Shown here: in pieces, positions 36,191 through 43,720 of the stretch
Layout of the letters: each line of letters begins with the position of its first letter
How positions within the stretch are numbered: the stretch's first letter is position 1
DNA from: Thainema sp966674685
GTDB lineage: Bacteria; Cyanobacteriota; Cyanobacteriia; Phormidesmidales; Phormidesmidaceae
NCBI GenBank assembly: GCA_966674685.1
Contig: CBKWJC010000018.1
Span: 18,591-82,590, forward strand
DNA: 64,000 bases
Direction: 5' to 3'
Notes under the pieces: generated by a model
The model's database searches: none
Seen by the model: the letters and a program-made list of their open reading frames with translations, nothing else
What the model was told of the DNA's origin: nothing
Program-made: the position numbers and the translations under genes

Positions 36191-38446
36191 ATGACCGCTC
36201 CTCTTTATTGCTCTCAATACCACGAAAATCCATCGGGTAGTCGCTTTTGCCGCTTCTGTGGAGAGGCACTGATGGAGCCAGCGTCCGGTTCTGATCCATC
36301 GGCTCAGACGATTCTGGGTATGCGCTATCGTGTCCTGCATTTGCTGGGACAGGGTGGATTTGGTCGTACCTATTTGGCTGAAGATCTGAATCGGTTTGCG
36401 GAAAAGTGCGTTCTGAAAGAATTCGTGCCGCTGGTGCATGAGGCTGATGCGCTACGCAAGGCGGAGGAGCTATTTCAGCGGGAAGCAGGGGTACTGTATC
36501 AGCTCCAGCATGACCAAATTCCCCGATTTCGCGAACTGCTGCGGGTGGGACAGGATCAAGACGCCACGCTGTATCTCGTACAGGACTACATTCCAGGCCC
36601 CACCTATCGCGAAATTTTGCAGCAGCGCCAGCGCGAAAAGCGGACGTTTACCGAAGATGAGATTTTAGAGTTATTCCGCCAGTTGCTGCCCGTGTTGCAG
36701 TATTTGCACAATCTGCGGGTGATTCATCGGGACATCGCGCCGGATAACCTGATTTTGCGAGATACAGACAGTTTGCCCGTCCTGATTGACTTTGGTGGCG
36801 TGAAGCAAATTGCCGCTCAGGTGGAACAGCAGTTGCGATCGCACGCTTATGCGGCTGCTCCCACCCGTCTCGGCAAAGCTGGCTATGCGCCCGATGAGCA
36901 AATGCAGTCTGGAGAAGTGACGCCATCGTCGGACTTGTATGCGCTGGCGGTGACGGCCCTGGTGCTGCTGACCGGGCAGGAACCGCTCAGTCTGTACGAT
37001 CCTCATACCGTCACCTGGCACTGGCGGCGACGGGTGCAGTTGAGTCCTCGCCTGAGTCAGGTACTCGACCGCATGCTGGCCTTTCGGCCCAGCGATCGCT
37101 ATCAGTCGGCAATGGAAGTGATGCAGGCCCTGGGTTGGCAAGCATCCGCCCCGTCTGCCTACGGTCAAGCGGTGACACCTGCTCGGTCAGTGCCGCCACT
37201 CCCTATCGCTACACCTGTGGCTTCTGCGGCGGCCTCGGCATCTGTGACCGGACAGGCCACCGTTGCGGTTAGCCCCCGTGCGCCGCGTCAGGCAAAACGA
37301 TCAGCCAGCAAAGTAAAATCTCGCCGTCAGTCAGAGGCTAAATCGCGATCGCAGGCCATGCCGTTTCAACCTGCGTTCAGCTCATCATCTGGGGGCGCAC
37401 TGGCCGCGATCGCACCTAACTCCGGTTTGCGATCGCAACCTCAGCGGCGAATCGCTCCCTCTAGTCGGACGATTGGACAGGTCATCTTATTTGTTCTGCT
37501 GCTGACCGGAACGGTATGGTCAATTTGGCTCGTGTGGTGGTTGGTGACGGACTGGGAACCGTCGTCCCGCTTGTTTTCACCCCCTGTTGCAGTCAGTCCA
37601 GATCCACCCGATAGTGGTTCTCCCAGCCCTAGTGCAGAGGCTCCGGAGACCAACGAACCCACCTATTCTCCGGCAGAACGGGCGCGCAAAGCGGAACTGC
37701 GGCAGCGCCGCGAACGGCTAGAGGTGAGCGAAGGCATCCTGAATACGATGACCAATCAGCTTTTTTTCCAGCGATATCCGGAAAAAGAAGGAGTGCAATT
37801 GTCTAGTTCTGCCGCTGATGAGGTTTGGCGTAAACGCTGGGATGACACGGCAACTGACGTGCTGAAGCAGATTGACGATGCGCTCAGCAGTGAAGCACGG
37901 CAGAATTTAGGCCGCTATGACAGCAGCGATCGCGACCAGTGGGAAGCCGAGACCAGAGCCGATCATAATGTCAGCGGTCGTGCCCTCTACGATTTAACCG
38001 ATGCGGCGTTCAAAGAGCGCTTTCCTGACTTTGCCGATGAACTGACGAGTGGAGAACTGCTTGACACTCCAATGGGCCAGGTTTGGCACGGGATGGCTTT
38101 TGATCGGCTGCGCGGTTTTCGCGATGGGGATGCCCTGGAAGAAATTAAGCTGGATGACAAAGATGACCGCACGATTGAGCGCCAGTTACGCCCCGGAGAA
38201 GGCAAGGTTTATACAGTGGAGCTGTCGGACGAGCAAGACCTGAAGGTGCGGCTGGATGCTCCAGATGATGAGGCGCTGCTGTCGATTTATCCACCCCGCT
38301 TGGAGGAAGCTGATCCCTTACAGGAAGACAGCGACGACTACGATTGGTCAGGTGATTTATCCCAAAGCGGCATTTATGAAATTGTGGTGGTGTCGCGCTC
38401 AGATGATGCGTTTGATTATGAACTACAGATCGAAGTGGATAAATAG
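36191..38446 (+). CDS. Membrane-anchored Ser/Thr protein kinase with N-terminal zinc ribbon
   Basis: Eukaryotic-type (Hanks) kinase of 751 residues. A small Cys/His zinc ribbon (C7, H11, C20, C23) precedes the kinase domain (about 46-315). The latter has GQGGFG (53-58), ATP-binding K76, HRDIAPDN (179-186) and DFG (200-202), so it should be active. A basic, Ser/Ala-rich linker is followed by one transmembrane helix (about 428-452). The extracytoplasmic part holds a Pro/Ser linker, a helical region (about 500-660) and a C-terminal beta domain resembling PPC modules (about 660-751). The next gene starts 12 bp later, so they form a pair. Signal and substrates are unknown. Confidence 0.92.
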   Translation: MTAPLYCSQYHENPSGSRFCRFCGEALMEPASGSDPSAQTILGMRYRVLHLLGQGGFGRTYLAEDLNRFAEKCVLKEFVPLVHEADALRKAEELFQREAGVLYQLQHDQIPRFRELLRVGQDQDATLYLVQDYIPGPTYREILQQRQREKRTFTEDEILELFRQLLPVLQYLHNLRVIHRDIAPDNLILRDTDSLPVLIDFGGVKQIAAQVEQQLRSHAYAAAPTRLGKAGYAPDEQMQSGEVTPSSDLYALAVTALVLLTGQEPLSLYDPHTVTWHWRRRVQLSPRLSQVLDRMLAFRPSDRYQSAMEVMQALGWQASAPSAYGQAVTPARSVPPLPIATPVASAAASASVTGQATVAVSPRAPRQAKRSASKVKSRRQSEAKSRSQAMPFQPAFSSSSGGALAAIAPNSGLRSQPQRRIAPSSRTIGQVILFVLLLTGTVWSIWLVWWLVTDWEPSSRLFSPPVAVSPDPPDSGSPSPSAEAPETNEPTYSPAERARKAELRQRRERLEVSEGILNTMTNQLFFQRYPEKEGVQLSSSAADEVWRKRWDDTATDVLKQIDDALSSEARQNLGRYDSSDRDQWEAETRADHNVSGRALYDLTDAAFKERFPDFADELTSGELLDTPMGQVWHGMAFDRLRGFRDGDALEEIKLDDKDDRTIERQLRPGEGKVYTVELSDEQDLKVRLDAPDDEALLSIYPPRLEEADPLQEDSDDYDWSGDLSQSGIYEIVVVSRSDDAFDYELQIEVDK

Positions 38447-38458
38447 GATGAGTGCATC

Positions 38459-39151
38459 ATGGATCGATGGTTGATTTATGGGCTAGTTGCGATCGCAGTT
38501 CTGGTTTTACTCGCCATCATGCGCTGGCAGAAGACCATGCAGGCGGTTCCGGCTGGGCTAGAAGTCGAGCCAATCCACTCTCCAAATGATGTGCCGCTGC
38601 TGAACTTAGATCGCCTCATCCCCTACAGCCAGGAATTTAAGGATCTGGGCTGCGTTCACTGCATGGACGGTCAGATGAGCGCCACCGTTGGCGAGTTTAC
38701 GCCTGCCTTCGTGCGACTGCTCCAGCATCCTGAGCAACAGTACTGGGTGTTACTGGCTCAAGCGCTACCCAGCGAGAACACCAGCCACATTCCGACCTGC
38801 ACCATCCTCAGTTTGCTGAATGACGACTGGCTGATTCTCACCACCACCGAACGACCAACCCTGATGACACCCCAAATTCAGCTCGATCATCAGCCGTGGC
38901 TATCGCGCCCCAGCGCCGCCCCAACGCAGCTAATTGAGATGCACATGCAGTTGCGATCGCAGCTTATCTCCGACTTGAACTTGACTGTACAGGATCAAGC
39001 CACACCAGAAGATGTTTGGATTCGACTCAAGGAACGTGCCTGGCGACAAAAGCAAATCGCCAAGCGCCAAAATCCCGCCGTCTCATTTTTTAAACTGCTG
39101 CCTACGCTCTTAAAGCCCCAGTCCGACTGGCTCGGCGATTATCGAAAATAA
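38459..39151 (+). CDS. Membrane-anchored hypothetical protein paired with the kinase
   Basis: A 230-residue protein with an N-terminal transmembrane helix (about 4-21) and a soluble domain. It contains a CVHC motif (about 65-68) that might bind a metal or form a disulfide. There is no recognised family. An AGGATGAG ribosome site lies in the 12-bp gap after the kinase stop, which implies co-transcription and possibly a shared signalling role. That role is inference from position only. Confidence 0.75.
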   Translation: MDRWLIYGLVAIAVLVLLAIMRWQKTMQAVPAGLEVEPIHSPNDVPLLNLDRLIPYSQEFKDLGCVHCMDGQMSATVGEFTPAFVRLLQHPEQQYWVLLAQALPSENTSHIPTCTILSLLNDDWLILTTTERPTLMTPQIQLDHQPWLSRPSAAPTQLIEMHMQLRSQLISDLNLTVQDQATPEDVWIRLKERAWRQKQIAKRQNPAVSFFKLLPTLLKPQSDWLGDYRK

Positions 39152-39170
39152 ATCGAGAAGAGGCTAAACG

Positions 39171-39380
39171 TTATCGCCCTGCCAACTCCCACAGGTACAG
39201 AAACAACGTCGTCCCAATTAGCCCTGCCGCCGCATAGAAGGCCAGCGTGACGCCAAACGGAATCGCTACAGATTGAAAAAACAGAAAATTAACCGAAACT
39301 GGTGTACCGTTTTGAGCAGAGATGATTGCGATCGCAGCTACCCCAACGGCAAATACAGCAGTAAGAATTAAGCGAGCCAT
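39171..39380 (-). CDS. LapA-domain-like small membrane protein (DUF1049 type)
   Basis: 69 residues, two predicted transmembrane helices (about 3-22 and 38-64), with an AQNGTPVSVNFLFFQSVAIPFGVTLA segment that matches the LapA/DUF1049 pattern of a polar NG turn followed by a short strand and a second helix. In proteobacteria LapA is associated with lipopolysaccharide assembly; function in cyanobacteria is uncertain. It ends 19 bp from the convergent stop of the preceding gene. Confidence 0.7.
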   Translation of the reverse strand: MARLILTAVFAVGVAAIAIISAQNGTPVSVNFLFFQSVAIPFGVTLAFYAAAGLIGTTLFLYLWELAGR

Positions 39381-39826
39381 AATGACCAGCGAATCGAATC
39401 GTATGTATCGTGAAGTTCCATTGTATAGCAGCAGTCACGTTAGTCACATTGGCTAGAACATTGGCAAACTTTAAAATTCAAATAGCAACGGCTAAAGCGT
39501 TTTTCAATCTAGTGTGGTGCAGACAAGGGGCTTAAACCCCTTGTTGATAAAAGTTGGGCGTACCTCGCCAGCTTGGGAAATGCTGTATAAGTGAATGTAT
39601 TAATACATTGAGGCGGCAGTAATTCACCTGTTGACTAAGACTGAAACTTTTGTATGTCATGGATTCGGGTTCTGCCTTCTTACTTCTGCCTTCCAGCACT
39701 AGTCCAATAGACTGAGATCTCTCACGTCTATATAAGTGCTCAAACTATAGACGGATGAGGATTACAGCGATCATTGCGTTAGATAGATGCATTGTTCTCA
39801 TAAATTTATGAAATCGCTGTATCATC
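39381..39826. other. Divergent spacer upstream of the Rieske oxidoreductase
   Basis: No ORF supported. It has a short hairpin (39523-39544) and a symmetric CGTCTATA/TATAGACG pair (39725-39732, 39746-39753) about 75 bp upstream of the oxidoreductase start. A TATAGCAGCAGTCAC segment near 39424 resembles an end of the 95-bp elements. Confidence 0.5.
39523..39544. repeat. Short GC palindrome
   Basis: ACAAGGGG and CCCCTTGT around a 6-nt CTTAAA spacer. It may be a small dispersed palindrome, though no second copy is seen in this window. Confidence 0.5.
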
Positions 39827-41353
39827 ATGACTCAACTACCTGAAATTCATCCATCCTATTGGATTACATCTACTCTTGATACCACTTATCCAACGCTAAC
39901 TGAAAATATCTCAGTCGATGTTGCCATTGTTGGGGCTGGTTTAGTTGGAGTCACAACCGCTAAATTGCTAAAGCAAGCGGGTAAAACTGTTGCGTTACTG
40001 GAAGCTAACCAAATCGCCGCCGGAGTTTCGGGTCATACTACAGCGAAAGTCACCTCACTGCATCAGCTTATTTACGCTCAGTTGATTGACAGTATTGGTG
40101 AAGAAAAAGCTCGGCTCTACGGAGAATCGAACCAGGCAGGCATTGAGCGATTGGCCGCCTTTGTGCGAGATGAGCAGATTGACTGCGATTTCATGCGGAA
40201 AGATTCCTTTACCTATGCTCGTTCAACCGATCAGCTCAACAAAATTGAAGCAGAAGTAACAGCGGCTCAAAAGCTGGGCTTGCCTGCCAGTTTTGTGAAA
40301 GACTTACCTTCTTTGCCGTTTGATATCGCTGGAGCCGTCAAGTTTAGCAATCAGGCCCAGTTCCATCCCCGCAAATTCATTCTCAATCTCGCGGCTAAGA
40401 TTCCCGGTAATGGTAGCCATGTCTTCCAAAATACCCGCGTTTGCACCGTCAAAGGCGAAGAACCCTGTCGCGTCATCACCGAAAACGGGCCAACCGTGGT
40501 CGCGCAAGATGTCATTGTGACCACGAATTTGCCGATCTTGGATCAGGGCTTGTTCTTTGCCAAAACCTATCCCAAACGGTCTTACATCATCGGTGGCCGC
40601 ATCAATCCCGATCAAGATCCGGGCGGTATGTTTATCGGCACGGGGCAAAGTTATCGCTCGCTGCGGACGACGCCGCTGGAGGATGGCGGCACGCTGCTCC
40701 TGATGGGAGGTGAAGGCCATAAGGTTGGTGAAGTCAGCAGTACAGACGAGTGCTATCAGAAGCTGGCCCAGGACATGCAGAAGTACTATGGTGTTACGCC
40801 TGAATACCTCTGGTCAACTCAAGATTATGTGTCCTTTGACAAACTGCCCTACATCGGTAAGTTAACGCCAACCAGCAACCACACCTATGTCGCGACAGGA
40901 TTCAGCCTCTGGGGTATGAGCAAGTCATTCATGTCTGCCATGCTGCTGTCCGACTTGGTTCTGGGCATTGAAAATCCCTGGGCTGAACTATACGATGCTA
41001 CGCGGCCAACGCCCTTCGTCACCAAAGAATCGCTCAAGCAAAATCTGGAAGTGGGAACCCACTGGATTGGCGATCGCATTAAAGGCTTGTTCGACAGTCC
41101 TCAAAAACTGGAACGCGGCGAAGCAAAAGTCACAACTGTTGATGGCAATCGCGTTGCCGCCTATCGAGATGAAACGAACGAACTGCACATGGTATCTGCT
41201 GTCTGTCCTCACTTGGGCTGCATTGTGGACTGGAATGAAGCAGAAAAGAGCTGGGATTGCCCCTGCCACGGTTCACGCTTTAGCTGCGATGGTGATATTC
41301 TGCACGGCCCAGCGGTTAATAAGCTGAAGCAGCGCAATCCAGTGGCGCAGTAG
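39827..41353 (+). CDS. FAD-dependent oxidoreductase (DAO family) with C-terminal Rieske domain
   Basis: A 508-residue fusion. The N-terminal part has the Rossmann FAD motif VAIVGAGLVGVTTAKLL (29-45) and DAO-family segments such as AGVSGHTTAKVTSLH and THVATGFSLWGMS-like YVATGFSLWGMS. The C-terminal Rieske domain (about 410-505) has [2Fe-2S] ligands C460/H462 (CPHLGC) and C478/H481 (CPCH), plus C465 and C480, which would make the usual disulfide. The pair implies electron flow between a flavin and the iron-sulfur cluster. Natural substrate and partner are unknown; stress-response roles have been suggested for similar proteins. No signal peptide is visible. Confidence 0.92.
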   Translation: MTQLPEIHPSYWITSTLDTTYPTLTENISVDVAIVGAGLVGVTTAKLLKQAGKTVALLEANQIAAGVSGHTTAKVTSLHQLIYAQLIDSIGEEKARLYGESNQAGIERLAAFVRDEQIDCDFMRKDSFTYARSTDQLNKIEAEVTAAQKLGLPASFVKDLPSLPFDIAGAVKFSNQAQFHPRKFILNLAAKIPGNGSHVFQNTRVCTVKGEEPCRVITENGPTVVAQDVIVTTNLPILDQGLFFAKTYPKRSYIIGGRINPDQDPGGMFIGTGQSYRSLRTTPLEDGGTLLLMGGEGHKVGEVSSTDECYQKLAQDMQKYYGVTPEYLWSTQDYVSFDKLPYIGKLTPTSNHTYVATGFSLWGMSKSFMSAMLLSDLVLGIENPWAELYDATRPTPFVTKESLKQNLEVGTHWIGDRIKGLFDSPQKLERGEAKVTTVDGNRVAAYRDETNELHMVSAVCPHLGCIVDWNEAEKSWDCPCHGSRFSCDGDILHGPAVNKLKQRNPVAQ

Positions 41354-41404
41354 CATTGATCTCCACTGCCTAGAAAGTGCCACTGTCTAGAAAGTGATTT
41401 GAGC

Positions 41405-41428
41405 GAGGGGGCAGGGGAGCAAGGGAGC
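41405..41428 (+). repeat. G-rich purine repeat, copy 1
   Basis: A tract of GGGGGCAGGGGAGCAAGGG type, 50 bp after the oxidoreductase stop. The same GGGGAGCA unit recurs at 62575-62627 and, on the other strand, inside the gene at 63172-63220. Confidence 0.6.
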
Positions 41429-41458
41429 CTGTTGTGCTGCTAGAGGTTGTAGTTGTGC

Positions 41459-41493
41459 AAAAAGGAGGTGAGATCGCATCGCACCTCCTTTTT
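41459..41493. terminator. Bidirectional terminator between oxidoreductase and TPR genes
   Basis: A 12-bp stem (AAAAAGGAGGTG with CACCTCCTTTTT) with an 11-nt loop and a T tract on the rightward strand; A residues serve the leftward strand. Confidence 0.85.
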
Positions 41494-41539
41494 TTGCTTC
41501 TCATTGTCACAAGCTACTAGCTACTGGCAAAACAAAGCA

Positions 41540-42457
41540 CTACTCCGCCGCTTCCTCAGCCTTAGAAGCCGCTTCCGTCTCAGTTTCATCTGTTGCAGCC
41601 GCCGCTTCCTCTGCATCTGCACCCGTTGCCCCTGGCGTCAGGACAGAGTTACCCGCAGCCATTTGATTAATTTGGTCTTTGAACTCTGCCGGAGCAAGAG
41701 CTGATGCGGTCGTAAATAGACTCTTGGCTTCTTCAGTCTTACCCTGCCGCTGGAGCACAATTGCCTTAGACAAAACTGGACGGAAATCTTGCGCGTTGCC
41801 CTCAATCGCTTCGTCGTAAAGTGCGATCGCTTCGTTGTAGCGCCCCTGCTGAGCATACACTTCGCCGAGCAGCAGCTTCACAGAAGTAACATCAACGCTA
41901 CCCGCCTGCACTTGGTTAGCCTGCTCCGCCGTTTGCAGCGTGTCCTGTAACAGACCAATTGCGGCCTGTGGGCGACCTTGATTCACAAGCAGACTAGTCA
42001 AACCGCGCAGCGCATTCATGTCGCCCGGTCGCTCCGTTAGAGCTGAGCGATAGGTTTGGGCTGCGCCTTCTAAGTCACCCGTTTGCTGCTGCGCCTGAGC
42101 CAACAGCACGGCATATTCAGGCTGACCTGGGTTCAGTTCAACCAGCTTTTTGAGCGGTTCAACAATGCCTTCAATATCGTTGAGCTGAATACGCGTATCA
42201 ATTAGTCCCCGCAGCGCTGTTTGATTATCCGGTTCTCGCTGCAACACTAACTCATACCCCTTGGCCTGCGTCTCCAAGTCAGCCTGTTGGGCTCCGGTTG
42301 CTGCGGCTCCATTCGGATCAGCCGTTGCTGAATCGTTATTGCGCCGAAGAGCAGAGCTGATGCTGGGAGCGACAAAAGAGAATGACAAGCCCGCAAAGGC
42401 AACTACTGCAATGATCAGGACAGTACTAACTAACCAGCGATTCCGCTTATCAAACAC
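41540..42457 (-). CDS. Membrane-anchored tetratricopeptide repeat protein
   Basis: 305 residues from a GTG start. An N-terminal transmembrane helix (about 9-31) is followed by at least four TPR units (about 60-265): YELVLQREPDNQTALRGL, VELNPGQPEYAVLLAQ, ALTERPGDMNALRGL and ALYDEAIEGNAQDFRPVL. The C-terminal 40 residues are an Ala/Glu/Thr-rich low-complexity tail. The TPR stack probably faces the periplasm or lumen as a scaffold for protein assembly, which is inference. Convergent with the oxidoreductase gene across a shared terminator. Confidence 0.88.
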   Translation of the reverse strand: MFDKRNRWLVSTVLIIAVVAFAGLSFSFVAPSISSALRRNNDSATADPNGAAATGAQQADLETQAKGYELVLQREPDNQTALRGLIDTRIQLNDIEGIVEPLKKLVELNPGQPEYAVLLAQAQQQTGDLEGAAQTYRSALTERPGDMNALRGLTSLLVNQGRPQAAIGLLQDTLQTAEQANQVQAGSVDVTSVKLLLGEVYAQQGRYNEAIALYDEAIEGNAQDFRPVLSKAIVLQRQGKTEEAKSLFTTASALAPAEFKDQINQMAAGNSVLTPGATGADAEEAAAATDETETEAASKAEEAAE

Positions 42458-42680
42458 AACTGCGTTCCAAAAAACTTCACTGTCATTCTAGAAGCGGAAC
42501 TGAGAAATTGTGGATAAATTCAGCTTTAAATCTGTGGTGTTTGTGAAGAGAATGGTCTAAATACTGATGCTGGCTAAGTTTGAGCGATATCGGCAGATGT
42601 AAAGTTATACACAATTGGGTTGGTAAGTCGCTGCCTACAGTCTTGTTGACTAGCTACGAGGCTGATTGCGCTACATAGAA

Positions 42681-42717
42681 CAAGTGGGAGGGATCGCACT
42701 GTGATCCCTCCCACTTG
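42681..42717. terminator. Terminator hairpin of the PEP-CTERM gene
   Basis: A perfect 15-bp stem (CAAGTGGGAGGGATC and complement), extendable by two pairs, about 37 bp beyond the leftward stop codon. Confidence 0.7.
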
Positions 42718-42753
42718 GGTTACTTGGTACTGTTACTTAGTAAAAGATGCTTT

Positions 42754-43428
42754 TTAAGGTCGTTTCTTCAACATGCGAGCCGCACCAAGTGCAACCAAGC
42801 CTAAAGCCGCTGCGGATGCTGGTTCAGGAATGTCTTTAACAACATCAGGAACGTCAGCTACAAACAGCGTTGCATGGGACAGTCCGAGTGGAACGCCTTG
42901 TTTGTTAGTGGCAACTCCATTGGTGATCCAGCTACCGCCGAGGACATCTTCGGCACTTTCAAAGAAGTAAGCGCTCCAGTAGTTACCCGCTTTGAGACTG
43001 ATGACGAATGGGCCGTTGATAGAACTGTCAACGCTCCAGTTTCCGACTGTGCCGTCAGAATCAACGTCAAAATTCAGTAGCCCGCCGCCGCTGTCGGATT
43101 TGCCAATGAAGTCCCAGTCGGTAATGCCATTAAATACGCCAGTGGATAGTTGATCAAAGAGCGCACCAGAACCGTCACCTTGAGCATCGTTGCCGCCAAA
43201 CTGACCAATACAGTCTGTTGCACTCATTGCGCCGCCGCCAACCAAATCAAACGTGACAGAGCCAGACTCGCAGTTCACGGTTGATGTGGTTGTCGTGGTT
43301 GTCGTTGTCCCTTGATCCTGATTTTTGTTATTTCCACCACCCTTATCTGATGGCTTGGCCTCTGCACTCATGGGTGCTAGTAGGATTCCAGCCATCAAGA
43401 GGGTTCCAAACAACAGCTTTGATTTCAT
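42754..43428 (-). CDS. PEP-CTERM sorting domain protein
   Basis: Exported surface or extracellular protein. The start at 43428 (MKSKLLFGTLLM) gives a signal peptide ending near SAEAKPSDK. The C terminus has the tripartite exosortase signal: IPEPAS, a hydrophobic helix (AAALGLVALGAARM) and a basic tail (LKKRP). Between them is a Gly/Asn/Asp-rich domain with an N-terminal run of eight threonines. The sorting enzyme (exosortase) is not in this window. AAGGA lies upstream of the start. Roles for such proteins include exopolysaccharide-associated surface structures; no specific function can be assigned. Confidence 0.88.
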   Translation of the reverse strand: MKSKLLFGTLLMAGILLAPMSAEAKPSDKGGGNNKNQDQGTTTTTTTTSTVNCESGSVTFDLVGGGAMSATDCIGQFGGNDAQGDGSGALFDQLSTGVFNGITDWDFIGKSDSGGGLLNFDVDSDGTVGNWSVDSSINGPFVISLKAGNYWSAYFFESAEDVLGGSWITNGVATNKQGVPLGLSHATLFVADVPDVVKDIPEPASAAALGLVALGAARMLKKRP

Positions 43429-43720
43429 GTTGCCCAAAATCCTTGTTGAAACTCCGAAGGTGGCAATCCGTACCAAATAGATATAGCTGTTAGATTTAAT
43501 ACTGGACTGCCAATCTTAAGTTAGCAGTAGAATTTTTGCCCTATCCTCAGTGATATCTGGGGATAAGCCGGATCTTGTTCGACTCTTCACAAAAATGGCT
43601 GACTTAAGTATTTTTGCCGTTTAATACAGTGGATCTAGTATTAATACGGATAGATAAATCTTAAGCGGTGAGGATTTCAGGTGATGACTTCTGACGCTTG
43701 AAAACAGACGTAGCGACGCA

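Noticed and set aside
39512..39544. Hairpin ACAAGGGG...CCCCTTGT as terminator of the LapA-like gene
   Set aside because: It is upstream of that leftward gene, not downstream, so it cannot be its terminator; retained only as a palindrome.
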